Of a DNA stretch of 34,562 nt, positions 7,885 to 16,386 are shown piece by piece (position 1 is the first letter of the stretch; every line of letters begins with the position of its first letter). The stretch covers positions 1 through 34,562 of the forward strand of contig JAJYCZ010000014.1 in the NCBI GenBank assembly GCA_021777915.1. The letters are read 5' to 3'. The notes under the pieces were generated by a model, which saw only the letters and a program-made list of their open reading frames with translations, was not told the origin of the DNA and did not search any database. Source of the DNA: Pseudomonadota bacterium. GTDB lineage: Bacteria; Pseudomonadota; Alphaproteobacteria; Rhizobiales; Beijerinckiaceae. Made by a program: the position numbers and the translations under genes.

Positions 7885-9360
7885 ATGCTGAAAAACCGCA
7901 CCAGGCTCACCGGCGGCATAATCGCCCTTCTCGCCTTTGCCGCGCCAACGGCGAATGGACGCGCTCAATCCTATGAGGGCGAACGGAACGTTTCGCAGGG
8001 GCAGGAGTTCACCCGCCGGATCACCATGGGCGTCGGCAAGTCGATCATCGTCAGCCTTCCCGAGGACGCCGGGGAAATTTTCGTGGGCAACCCCGCCATA
8101 GCGAACGCCATCGTCCGCAACCCGCGCAAGATCTATATCATCGGCAAAGGCACGGGCCAGACCACGATCTATGCGATGGACAGGAAGGGCCGCCGGATCG
8201 CCACCTACGAAATGTCGATCGGCCGCGACATCGGCGAGCTGCAGGCGATTCTCCATGCCGCCTTGCCATCGGCGCAGATCATCGCGCGCACCGTCAACGA
8301 CTCCATCATCCTGACCGGAGAAGTCGATTCGCCTGGCGACATGCAGACGGCGCTCGACATCGCCAAGGGCTTCGCGGACAGCGTCAACCACGACACGGCG
8401 GCCGGGGCGGGGACGCCAGGCGGCGGCGGCGCGGCCAAATCGGGCATGGTCATCAACGCCATGGTCATCAAAGGTCGCGACGAAGTGATGATCAAGGTCA
8501 CGATCGCCGAAATCCAGCGCAATATCGCCAAGCAGCTCGGCGTGTCGTCCTCGACCCTGACCGGCAGCTGGGGCTCCTTCGTCCAGGACAACCCGTTCAC
8601 GGTCAACGGCGCCTCGCTGACCACCGGCGCGCTCAACACGGTCTCTCATTTCGGCGGCGCGTGGTCGCTGACGCAGTCTCTTGTCGCCTTCGAACGCCAG
8701 GGCGTCGCTCATACGCTGGCCGAGCCGACCGTCACCGCGGTGTCGGGCGAAAGCGCGAAATTCACGGTTGGCGGCCAAATCCCGGTCAACGCCGGCTTTA
8801 CCTGCAACGGCCCCACAACCCTCCAGTCGAACTGCATGGCGACGATCCAATACGTGCCCTATGGCGTGACCCTGAACTTCACGCCGGTCGTATTGTCCTC
8901 CGGCCGCATTTCGCTGCGCCTCGCCACCGAAGTTTCGGAAATCGATCCCGCGACCTCGTCGATCATCAACGGCGCGAGCGTGCCGGGCTTCCGCACCCGG
9001 CGCCATGAAACCACCGTCGAATTGCCGAGCGGCGGTTCGCTCGCGACCGCCGGCTTGATCCAGAACGGCTCGAATCAGGCGCAGAACGGCACGCCCGGCG
9101 TCATGAACCTGCCCATCCTCGGCCAGCTCTTCCGCTCGCGCGACTATCAGCGGCAGGAGACCGAAATGCTGATCATCGTGACGCCTTATCTGGTCAAGCC
9201 AGTGCCCGCCAGCGCGCTGGCGCGGCCCGACGACAATTTCTCCGACGCCAACGACCCTCAGGCCTGGCTGCTCGGCCGCGTGAACAAGCTTTATTCGACC
9301 ACTGACAATCCCGAGGCGGCCGCGCATTTCAGCGGGCGCGTAGGCTTCATCCACGATTGA
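7885..9360 (+). CDS. cpaC: Flp pilus outer-membrane secretin CpaC/RcpA
   Basis: A 491-aa secretin forming the outer-membrane channel of the Flp pilus. A signal peptide (about residues 1-27) precedes a pil_N domain (about 45-115; VGNPAIANAIVRNPRKIYII), then a BON-like segment (AQIIARTVNDSIILTGEVDS) and the secretin core. The core ends with LATAGLIQNGSNQ, NLPILGQLFRSRDYQRQETE and MLIIVTPYLVKPV, the classic secretin signature. Length and order match RcpA/CpaC. It sits between cpaB and cpaD. The orphan pil_N protein at 4955-5368 looks like a paralogue of this protein's first domain. Confidence 0.96.
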   Translation: MLKNRTRLTGGIIALLAFAAPTANGRAQSYEGERNVSQGQEFTRRITMGVGKSIIVSLPEDAGEIFVGNPAIANAIVRNPRKIYIIGKGTGQTTIYAMDRKGRRIATYEMSIGRDIGELQAILHAALPSAQIIARTVNDSIILTGEVDSPGDMQTALDIAKGFADSVNHDTAAGAGTPGGGGAAKSGMVINAMVIKGRDEVMIKVTIAEIQRNIAKQLGVSSSTLTGSWGSFVQDNPFTVNGASLTTGALNTVSHFGGAWSLTQSLVAFERQGVAHTLAEPTVTAVSGESAKFTVGGQIPVNAGFTCNGPTTLQSNCMATIQYVPYGVTLNFTPVVLSSGRISLRLATEVSEIDPATSSIINGASVPGFRTRRHETTVELPSGGSLATAGLIQNGSNQAQNGTPGVMNLPILGQLFRSRDYQRQETEMLIIVTPYLVKPVPASALARPDDNFSDANDPQAWLLGRVNKLYSTTDNPEAAAHFSGRVGFIHD

Positions 9361-9408
9361 GCTTCGCCGAGGCCCGACCGTCAAGAGCAACGATCGCACG
9401 GATTCAAC

Positions 9409-10173
9409 ATGTCGCATTCTCGCCTTCTCCACACCGCGGCCCGCCGACAGGCCGCCACAAGACTGAGATTCGCCGCGCTGCTGGCTTTCGCCGCGCCGCT
9501 TGCCGCCTGTTCGGGCGCCGATCGCGTCGTCACCGGATCAATCGCGCCGGACGATTATCGCATTCGGCATCCGATCGAACTCCGCGAAGGCTGGGCGCGC
9601 CTCGAAGTGTTCCCCGAAGTGCGCAATGGCGTGCTGGACGAAAGGAGCCGGGCCCAGGTCCGCGAATTCGCCCGGGAATACCGGAAACATGGCTCCGGCG
9701 AAATCGCGCTGGCTCTGCCGCGCGGGGGCCGCGACGGCGCCGAGGCGCGTGCCGCCGAGTCCGGCCTGCGCCGCGCGCTCGCCGCCGGCGGCGCCTCTGG
9801 TCCCGTGCGCGTCTCCACTTATCAGGTCGCCGATCCGTCGCTCGCCGCGCCGGTTCGCCTGTCCTACGCGTCGATCACGGCCAAGGTCGACACGCGCTGC
9901 GGCCAGTGGCCGAACGATCTCGCCTCGGGAGCCTCGGTGATCGGCTGGGAGAACCGGCAATATTGGAATTTTGGCTGCGCGAACCAGCAGATGATGGCGG
10001 CTCAGGTCGCCGACCCGCGCGATCTCGTCGGTCCCGGCGCGGTCGCTCCGCCCGATTCGACCATCCGCGGCCGGGCCATCGACGCCGTGCGCAAGGGCGA
10101 GGATCCGGGCACGAAATGGAAAACGCAGAACAGCAATATCAGCGGATTGTCGGGCGTCGGATCGGGAGGCTAA
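9409..10173 (+). CDS. cpaD: Flp pilus assembly lipoprotein CpaD
   Basis: A 254-aa predicted lipoprotein. The long basic N-region and hydrophobic stretch end in a lipobox LAAC with Cys34 as the lipidated residue. The conserved CpaD element DDYRIRHPIELREG follows and then a mostly periplasmic domain, with FGCANQQMMAAQVADPRDL in the C-terminal half, which is characteristic. CpaD proteins support secretin function or localisation at the outer membrane. It lies 48 nt after cpaC and 3 nt before cpaE, within the operon. Confidence 0.9.
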   Translation: MSHSRLLHTAARRQAATRLRFAALLAFAAPLAACSGADRVVTGSIAPDDYRIRHPIELREGWARLEVFPEVRNGVLDERSRAQVREFAREYRKHGSGEIALALPRGGRDGAEARAAESGLRRALAAGGASGPVRVSTYQVADPSLAAPVRLSYASITAKVDTRCGQWPNDLASGASVIGWENRQYWNFGCANQQMMAAQVADPRDLVGPGAVAPPDSTIRGRAIDAVRKGEDPGTKWKTQNSNISGLSGVGSGG

Positions 10174-10176
10174 GCC

Positions 10177-11427
10177 ATGGCGAACGAGTGCTTACACCCT
10201 TCCGCGGCGGCGCTGGAGGCGACGCCCATCGCGCCGCTGCCGCGCATTTCCCTCCAGGCTTTCTGCGAAACCGCCGATCTCGCCGCGACGCTCAACGACG
10301 CGGCGAACGACCGTCGCATGGAAAGGACCCATGTCAAGGTGAACATGGGCGGCGCCCCGGCCGCGGTCGAGGCCTATCGCACTTCGCCCACGCCCAATGT
10401 GATCGTGATCGAAAGCAGCGCTCCGCGCGGTGAAATGCTTGAGCAGCTAGGGGCTTTGGCCGAGTTCTGCGACGCCGGCACCAAGGTGGTCGTCATCGGG
10501 CGCCATAACGACATCGCGCTCTATCGCGAGCTGATGGCGCGCGCCGTGAGCGAATATCTGGTCCAGCCGATCGGCGTGATGGAATTCATCGCCGCCCTTT
10601 CCCAATTATACAACCAGGAGGCCGCGGCGCCCGTGGGGCGGGTGATCGCCGTATCCGGCTGCAAAGGCGGCGTCGGCTCGTCCTGCGTCGCCCATAATCT
10701 TGCCTGGTCGATCGCGCGGGATCTCGATTCCGCTACGGTGATCGTCGATCTCGACATGGCGTTCGGCACGACAGGTCTCGACTTCAATCAGGACCCGCCG
10801 CAGGGCATCGCGGAGGCCGTGTTTTCGCCGGATCGCCTCGACGCCAATCTGCTCGACCGCCTCCTGTCGAAATGCAGCGAAAAGCTGTCCATCCTCACCG
10901 CGCCGGCGACGGTCGAGCGGGTTTATGACCTCGCCGAAACGGCCTTCGACCCGCTGATCGAAATTCTGCGCGGGTCGACGCCCCATATCGTGCTGGACAT
11001 TCCCCACGTCTGGACGGCCTGGTCGCGCCGCCTGCTTTCGACGGCGGACGAGACCTTGATCGTTGCGTCGCCAGAGCTGGCGAGCCTGCGCAACGCCAAG
11101 AGCCTGCTCGACAATTTGCGCGCCGCGCGGCGCAACGATCCCGCCCCGCGCGTCGTGCTGAACGGCGTGGGCATGCCCAAGCGTCCGGAAATCACGATCG
11201 AGGATTTCGGCAAGGGCCTGGAACTGGAGCCCGTGGCGGTCTTGCCCTTCAATGCGAAGCTGTTCGGCGGCGCCTCGAACAACGGCCAGATGATCGCCGA
11301 GGTCGAGGACGGCGCCAAGATAGCGGCGATTTTCGACGATCTGGCGCGGCTGGCCACCGGTCGGGCCGCCGTCAAACGGGAACGCAAGGGTTTTCTCGAG
11401 CCGCTGCTCGCGGTCCTCAAGGGCTGA
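10177..11427 (+). CDS. cpaE: Flp pilus localisation ATPase CpaE/TadZ
   Basis: A 416-aa MinD/ParA-type protein that positions and supports the Tad machine. The first 130 residues form a receiver-like domain (PNVIVIESSAPRGEML, KVVVIGRHNDIALYREL). The P-loop domain starts with VSGCKGGVGSSCVAHNLAW, followed by VIVDLDMAFGTTGLDF as the Walker A' and switch region. The P-loop reads KGGVGSS, so the usual lysine before Ser/Thr is replaced by serine; atypical Walker A motifs are common in this family. A GGAGG ribosome site stands 7 nt ahead of the ATG, overlapping the end of cpaD. Confidence 0.93.
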   Translation: MANECLHPSAAALEATPIAPLPRISLQAFCETADLAATLNDAANDRRMERTHVKVNMGGAPAAVEAYRTSPTPNVIVIESSAPRGEMLEQLGALAEFCDAGTKVVVIGRHNDIALYRELMARAVSEYLVQPIGVMEFIAALSQLYNQEAAAPVGRVIAVSGCKGGVGSSCVAHNLAWSIARDLDSATVIVDLDMAFGTTGLDFNQDPPQGIAEAVFSPDRLDANLLDRLLSKCSEKLSILTAPATVERVYDLAETAFDPLIEILRGSTPHIVLDIPHVWTAWSRRLLSTADETLIVASPELASLRNAKSLLDNLRAARRNDPAPRVVLNGVGMPKRPEITIEDFGKGLELEPVAVLPFNAKLFGGASNNGQMIAEVEDGAKIAAIFDDLARLATGRAAVKRERKGFLEPLLAVLKG

Positions 11428-11465
11428 AGGCGCGCGCGTAGCGCATGGGGAGTACGGGAAGGACA

Positions 11466-12878
11466 ATGTTCGGAAAGCGATCGGGCGCCAGCGCCGCCAC
11501 GCCAACCATGCCGCGAAAGCCAGCCGCGGCCGAGGCTCCTGTCGCGGCGCCGCTCCCGCAGGCGCCTCTGTCTCCCCCGACGCTGGAGCCGCGCCGGTCG
11601 GACGACTATTTTCAGACCAAGAGCATGATCTTCGGGGCCCTGATCGAGGCCATCGACCTGTCGCAGCTTTCGAGGCTCGACGCGGACAATGCGCGCGAAG
11701 AGATCCGCGACATCGTCAATGAAATCATTTCCATCAAGAATGTCGTCATGTCGATCGCCGAGCAGGAGGACATGCTCGACGACATCTGCAACGACGTGCT
11801 GGGCTTCGGGCCGCTTGAACCGCTTCTTTCGCGCGACGACATCGCGGACATCATGGTGAACGGCGCCGCTCGCACCTTCATCGAAGTCAACGGCAAGATC
11901 CAGCTCACCAATGTGCGCTTTCGCGACAACGCGCAATTGATGAACATTTGCCAGCGCATCGTCAGCCAGGTCGGCCGCCGCGTGGACGAATCCTCGCCGA
12001 TCTGCGACGCGCGCCTGCTCGACGGCTCCCGCGTCAATGTCATCGCGCCGCCGCTGGCCATCGACGGACCCGCTCTCACCATCCGCAAGTTCAAAAAGGA
12101 CAAGCTGACCCTCGAACAACTGGTTCAATTCGGCTCGGTTTCGCCCGAAGGCGCGGAAATTCTCAAGATCATCGGGCGTGTGCGCTGCAATGTGCTGATC
12201 TCGGGCGGCACGGGCTCCGGCAAGACCACGCTGCTCAACTGCCTGACGCTCTTTATCGACGCCGACGAACGGGTGATCACCTGCGAGGACGCCGCGGAGC
12301 TGCAGCTCCAGCAGCCCCATGTGGTGCGGCTAGAAACCCGCCCGCCCAACCTCGAGGGCCAGGGCCAGGTGACGATGCGCGACCTGGTCAAGAACTGCCT
12401 GCGCATGCGACCCGAGCGCATCATCGTTGGCGAAGTGCGCGGCCCGGAGGCGTTCGATCTCCTCCAGGCCATGAACACCGGCCACGACGGCTCGATGGGA
12501 ACGCTGCACGCCAATTCCCCGCGCGAGGCCCTGAGCCGCCTTGAATCCATGATCACCATGGGTGGCTACGCCCTGCCGCCGCGCACCATCCGCGAGATGA
12601 TCGTCGCCTCGATCGACGTCATCGTCCAGGCGGCGCGCCTGCGCGACGGCTCGCGCCGAATCACCCATGTCACCGAAGTCATGGGCCTCGAAGGCGATGT
12701 CGTCATCACCCAGGACCTGTTCCTCTATGACATTCTCGGCGAGGACGCCCAGGGAAAGCTGAAGGGCCGCCACCGCTCGACCGGAATCGGGCGGCCTCGC
12801 TTCTGGGAGCGCGCACGCTATTTCGGCGAGGAAGAGCGGCTTGCGGCGGCGCTCGACGCGTCCTTCACAGGCGAATGA
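11466..12878 (+). CDS. cpaF: Flp pilus secretion ATPase CpaF/TadA
   Basis: A 470-aa type II/IV secretion ATPase that drives Flp pilus assembly. A disordered proline/alanine-rich N-terminus precedes the N-terminal domain ([39 protein letters not shown]). The RecA-like domain has Walker [13 protein letters not shown] near residue 247, an Asp-box ([20 protein letters not shown]) and a Walker B region ([20 protein letters not shown]). The His box ([17 protein letters not shown]) follows. An earlier ATG at 11445 is in frame without a good ribosome site; the ATG at 11466 is preceded by GGGAAGGA and begins MFGKRSG, so it is chosen. Confidence 0.96.
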   Translation: MFGKRSGASAATPTMPRKPAAAEAPVAAPLPQAPLSPPTLEPRRSDDYFQTKSMIFGALIEAIDLSQLSRLDADNAREEIRDIVNEIISIKNVVMSIAEQEDMLDDICNDVLGFGPLEPLLSRDDIADIMVNGAARTFIEVNGKIQLTNVRFRDNAQLMNICQRIVSQVGRRVDESSPICDARLLDGSRVNVIAPPLAIDGPALTIRKFKKDKLTLEQLVQFGSVSPEGAEILKIIGRVRCNVLISGGTGSGKTTLLNCLTLFIDADERVITCEDAAELQLQQPHVVRLETRPPNLEGQGQVTMRDLVKNCLRMRPERIIVGEVRGPEAFDLLQAMNTGHDGSMGTLHANSPREALSRLESMITMGGYALPPRTIREMIVASIDVIVQAARLRDGSRRITHVTEVMGLEGDVVITQDLFLYDILGEDAQGKLKGRHRSTGIGRPRFWERARYFGEEERLAAALDASFTGE

Positions 12879-12896
12879 GAGCGGGGGCCTTCAGTC

Positions 12897-13880
12897 ATGG
12901 ATATCCGTTCCGCCTTCATCATCCTTCTCACCGTCTTCACGGTCGCCGGCGGCTTTTATGTGCTGGTCTACCCCTATCTCACGGGCGAGGCGTTCGCGGA
13001 AAAGCGCCGGGAGCAGATCGCATCGAAATCCGGGCCGCGCCGCGCCCCCGGCGAGCGGCCGGTGGACGCGGCGGCGCGGCGCAAGCAGGTCGCGGACAGC
13101 CTCCGGGAAGTCGAGGAGCGCAGCGCCGAAAAGGCGAAAGTGTCGTTGGAGACGCGCATCGCCCAGGCCGGCCTCACCGTGAGCAAAAACCAGTTTTTCA
13201 TGATTTCCGGCGCCTTGGCGATCTTTTTCGGGCTGCTCCTTCTCGTGGTGAGCCGCAACCCGCTCGTCGCCTTGGCGGGCCCGGTCATCGGCGGGTTCGG
13301 CCTGCCGAATTTTGCCTTGAGATTCCTGTCGAAACGCCGGCTGAAAAAATTCACCCAGGAATTTCCCAATGCGATCGACGTCATCATTCGCGGCGTGAAA
13401 GCCGGCCTTCCGCTCGGCGACACCCTGCGGATGATCGCGTCCGAAGGGCATGAACCGGTGCGCAGCGAGTTCCGGCAGATCGTCGAATCGCAGACGCTTG
13501 GCCTGACGGTGTCCGAGGCGGTCGAACGCATGCCCCTGCGCATTCCCACGGCCGAAACGAACTACTTCGCCATCGTCGTTTCGATCCAGCAGAAGACCGG
13601 CGGCAATCTCGGCGAAGCTCTCACCAATCTGTCCACGGTCATGCGCGAGCGCAAGAAAATGCGCGACAAGGTCAAGTCGTTCTCCGCGGAGGCCAAGGCC
13701 TCGGCGGCGATCATCGGATTGCTGCCGGTGATCGTCGCCTTTCTCCTCTATCTCACCAGCCCGCATTTCATAGAACTGCTGTGGTCCACCAAACAGGGGC
13801 GCGGCATGCTGGTCGTCGCCGCCTTGCTGGAGGCCGGGGGCGGGTTCGTGATGAAGAAAATGATCGATTTCGAAGTCTGA
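12897..13880 (+). CDS. tadB: Flp pilus inner-membrane platform protein TadB
   Basis: A 327-aa member of the type II secretion F (GspF) family. An N-terminal helix (AFIILLTVFTVAGGFYVLVY) is followed by a basic cytoplasmic segment, a membrane helix pair (MISGALAIFFGLLLLVV, LAGPVIGGFGLPNFAL), the T2SSF domain (about residues 165-290; FPNAIDVIIRGVKAGLPLGD, QQKTGGNLGEALTNLSTVMR) and further C-terminal helices. With TadC it forms the inner-membrane platform energised by CpaF. It lies 18 nt after cpaF. Confidence 0.94.
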   Translation: MDIRSAFIILLTVFTVAGGFYVLVYPYLTGEAFAEKRREQIASKSGPRRAPGERPVDAAARRKQVADSLREVEERSAEKAKVSLETRIAQAGLTVSKNQFFMISGALAIFFGLLLLVVSRNPLVALAGPVIGGFGLPNFALRFLSKRRLKKFTQEFPNAIDVIIRGVKAGLPLGDTLRMIASEGHEPVRSEFRQIVESQTLGLTVSEAVERMPLRIPTAETNYFAIVVSIQQKTGGNLGEALTNLSTVMRERKKMRDKVKSFSAEAKASAAIIGLLPVIVAFLLYLTSPHFIELLWSTKQGRGMLVVAALLEAGGGFVMKKMIDFEV

Positions 13881-13913
13881 CGATCTTCGCGGGATTCGAC
13901 AAGGCCGAACGCC

Positions 13914-14891
13914 ATGATGCAACTGATCGTCGAAAAAGTCTCCGATTCAAGGACGTGGCTGGCGCTGCTCGTCGGCGTCTTCACCATCGCGAGCCTGCTT
14001 TCGGTCGGCCTTCCCCTGATCGAGGGCGACCGCCTCGCCGAGCGGATGAAACTCGTCGGCTCCGAACGCGAACGAATCCGGGCGCGCGAGCGCGAGAAAC
14101 TGTCGAAGCGCAACGCCGGCAAGCTGAGGCCGACGCCCAAGGCCTACATGAAGGATATCGTCGAGAAATACAGCCTCTCGAAATGGCTCGGCACGGAAAA
14201 GGCCAAGTTGCAATTGACGATGGCGGGTTTTCGCGGCGCGCAGGCCGAGATCGGCTTCCTCTTCTTTCGCCTGGTCTCGCCGATTACGATGACCCTGGTC
14301 AGCCTGCTCTATGTTTTCGTCCTGATGCGGAACGACTGGTCGTTCCTGCTCCGCGTAACCATCGTGATCATCTCGGCTTACGCGGGCCTCAAGGCGCCGG
14401 AGCTTTATCTCTCGAACACCATCAGCAAACGCCAGCTCAACATGCGGCGGGCCTTTCCCGACGCGCTCGATCTCCTGCTCATCTGCGTGCAGTCCGGCAT
14501 GTCGATCGAGCAAGGGTTTCGCCGCGTGAGCCAGGAGATCGGGGCTCGTTCGGTGCCGCTGGCGGAGGAGTTCGCCTTGACCACGGCCGAGCTTTCCTAT
14601 CTGCCGGACCGCCGGATGGCCTATGAGAATTTTTCCAGGCGCACCGGCCTCGAGGGCGTGAAGAACATCACCACGTCGTTGATTCAGGCTGAAAAATATG
14701 GCACGCCGATGGGAACCGCGCTGCGGGTGGTGGCGCAGGAAACGCGCGATCAGCGCATGAACGAGGCGGAGAAGAAGGCCGCTTCGCTTCCGCCGAAGCT
14801 CACCCTGCCGCTGATGGTGTTCTTCCTTCCCGTGCTGTTCATCGTCATATTGACGCCGGTGGGGATCCAGGTCTCGGCCCACAACTGGTGA
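13914..14891 (+). CDS. tadC: Flp pilus inner-membrane platform protein TadC
   Basis: A 325-aa second T2SSF-family platform protein. The N-terminal helix is TWLALLVGVFTIASLLSVGL; after a charged linker come two helices (PITMTLVSLLYVFVLM and the next). The F domain follows (FPDALDLLLICVQSGMSIEQ, AEKYGTPMGTALRVVAQETR, AEKKAASLPPKLTLPLMVFF), with a last membrane helix. The AEKKAA-LPPK-PL element is typical of TadC. It ends the cpaB-tadC run. No tadD or minor pseudopilin genes (tadE/F/G) follow, so they must lie elsewhere if present. Confidence 0.94.
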   Translation: MMQLIVEKVSDSRTWLALLVGVFTIASLLSVGLPLIEGDRLAERMKLVGSERERIRAREREKLSKRNAGKLRPTPKAYMKDIVEKYSLSKWLGTEKAKLQLTMAGFRGAQAEIGFLFFRLVSPITMTLVSLLYVFVLMRNDWSFLLRVTIVIISAYAGLKAPELYLSNTISKRQLNMRRAFPDALDLLLICVQSGMSIEQGFRRVSQEIGARSVPLAEEFALTTAELSYLPDRRMAYENFSRRTGLEGVKNITTSLIQAEKYGTPMGTALRVVAQETRDQRMNEAEKKAASLPPKLTLPLMVFFLPVLFIVILTPVGIQVSAHNW

Positions 14892-14894
14892 TTT

Positions 14895-14920
14895 GGATTC
14901 CGCGGATCCAGGCGGAATCC
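14895..14920. terminator. Hairpin after tadC, possible terminator
   Basis: Perfect 9-bp stem GGATTCCGC / GCGGAATCC with an 8-nt loop, starting 4 nt after the tadC stop. It is followed by more GC-rich dyad sequence rather than a T-run, so it may be a 3'-end stabiliser or a weak terminator. Confidence 0.4.
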
Positions 14921-15114
14921 GGCGGCGCGCCGCCGCGAGCGCCGTGCGGCAAAAAAAGCGTCCGGATGTGACCTTTCGCCCATGCGGAACATTTACGGCG
15001 CGAGTATTGTCATATTGAGCTTGCGCCGGTTTCGTTTCGATCGACGTGCGCCGATCCATTTCAGTTCGTCCGCCGCGCGGCCTATCGATCCGCGGCCGGT
15101 TCAATGAGGTTTCA

Positions 15115-16386
15115 ATGAACGAACTTGTCGGCAGGCCGCGCGAGGCCGATGGTCGCCGGGGCGACGGCGCCGAGCGGGATGTCGTCGAGGCGGGCGCTTC
15201 CCTCGAACCGTCGAACTGGACGCGGCCCGGGTCTCGCGCGAAACCGGTCGACGAACAGACTCTTTTCATGTCGCGCGCGGCCAAGACGAATCCAGCCCAG
15301 ACGAATCCGGCCGAGATCCGCCTGGCCGAGATCCGCCTGGCCGAGATCCGCCTGGCCAAGAACCGGTTTCGCCTGGCCGTGGTCGCGGGCGTCGCGGCCC
15401 TGGTCCTGTCTGGCGCCGCGCTGGCCCGTTATTTCGTGGTCGGGCGCTACATCTATTCGACCGACGACGCCTATGTCCGCACCGATCTCGCAATTATTTC
15501 GCCGAAGATCGGCGGCTATGTTCAACATGTCGACGTCGTCGACAACCAGCATGTCAAGACAGGTCAAATTCTCGCGCGGATCGACACCGGCGATTATGTC
15601 CTCGCGGTGGACGCCGCACGGCAAAAGGGTGTGACGCAGGAGGCGACCATCGCCCGCATCCAAGCCCAGATCGAGGCCCAGGGGGCCGCGATCGCGCAGG
15701 CCGAGGCCCAGGTCGAGGCGGCGAAGGCGGAAAGCGCGCGCGCCCGGTCCGAATTCGATCGCACGCGGTCGCTGGCGGCCTCGGACTTCGCCTCCAAACA
15801 GCGTTTCGATCAGGTTCTCGCCGACCGCGACAAGGCGGCGGCCGGACTGACTGGCGCCGAGGCGCGCCTCGCCGGCGCGAGAGCCGATCTGGTCGTGCTG
15901 AAATCGCAGGCCGAGGAGGCGCGGCGGGTGCGCGCCGAACTCGTCGTCGCCGAAGACCGCGCCAGGCGCGACCTCGGCTTCGCCGAAATCCGGGCGCCCT
16001 CCGACGGCGTCGTCGGCAATCGCGTCGTCGAGCCCGGCCAGTTCGTCCAACCGGGGGCCCGGCTGATGGCGATCGCTCCGGACAACCATGATTATGTCGA
16101 AGCCAATTTCAAGGAAACCCGGCTCGACCGGCTCGCGCCGGGCCAGAAGGCCGAAATCTACATCGACGCCTATGGCGGCGAAGTCGTCGATGGGCTTGTC
16201 GAAAGCATCGCGCCCGCCTCCGGCTCGGAATTCTCCGTGCTGCCGCCGGAAAACGCCACCGGCAATTTCACCAAGATCACCCAACGCTTCCCGGTGCGGA
16301 TCAAGCTGGTTCATCCGGGCTCCGTCCGCCTGCGCGCGGGCATGTCGGTCGTGGTGGAGGTGGACACGCGCGATCCCGCCAAATGA
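15115..16386 (+). CDS. emrA: EmrA/HlyD-family membrane fusion protein of a drug efflux pump
   Basis: A 423-aa periplasmic adaptor that pairs with the MFS transporter encoded next. A long cytoplasmic tail (about 83 residues) carries a five-unit pentapeptide repeat, then one membrane helix (FRLAVVAGVAALVLSGAALA, about residues 84-108). The EmrA motif YSTDDAYVRTDLAIISPKI and DVVDNQHVKTGQILARID (biotinyl-lipoyl half) follow, then a coiled-coil hairpin (about 165-270), the second lipoyl half (GFAEIRAPSDGVVGNRVVEP) and a beta-barrel (DYVEANFKETRLDRLAPGQK). The frame is open from GTG at 15046, but ATG 15115 has GAGG 5 nt upstream; ATG 15268 is possible. It overlaps emrB by 4 nt (ATGA). Substrates cannot be told from sequence. 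Confidence 0.9.
   Translation: MNELVGRPREADGRRGDGAERDVVEAGASLEPSNWTRPGSRAKPVDEQTLFMSRAAKTNPAQTNPAEIRLAEIRLAEIRLAKNRFRLAVVAGVAALVLSGAALARYFVVGRYIYSTDDAYVRTDLAIISPKIGGYVQHVDVVDNQHVKTGQILARIDTGDYVLAVDAARQKGVTQEATIARIQAQIEAQGAAIAQAEAQVEAAKAESARARSEFDRTRSLAASDFASKQRFDQVLADRDKAAAGLTGAEARLAGARADLVVLKSQAEEARRVRAELVVAEDRARRDLGFAEIRAPSDGVVGNRVVEPGQFVQPGARLMAIAPDNHDYVEANFKETRLDRLAPGQKAEIYIDAYGGEVVDGLVESIAPASGSEFSVLPPENATGNFTKITQRFPVRIKLVHPGSVRLRAGMSVVVEVDTRDPAK
15286..15360 (+). repeat. Five 15-bp tandem units inside emrA
   Basis: Five consecutive 15-nt units encode TNPAQ-TNPAE-IRLAE-IRLAE-IRLAK. The third and fourth (15316-15345) are identical, the fifth differs by one base, and the first two are related diverged copies. 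The array lies just before the membrane helix of EmrA and keeps the reading frame. Confidence 0.9.
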
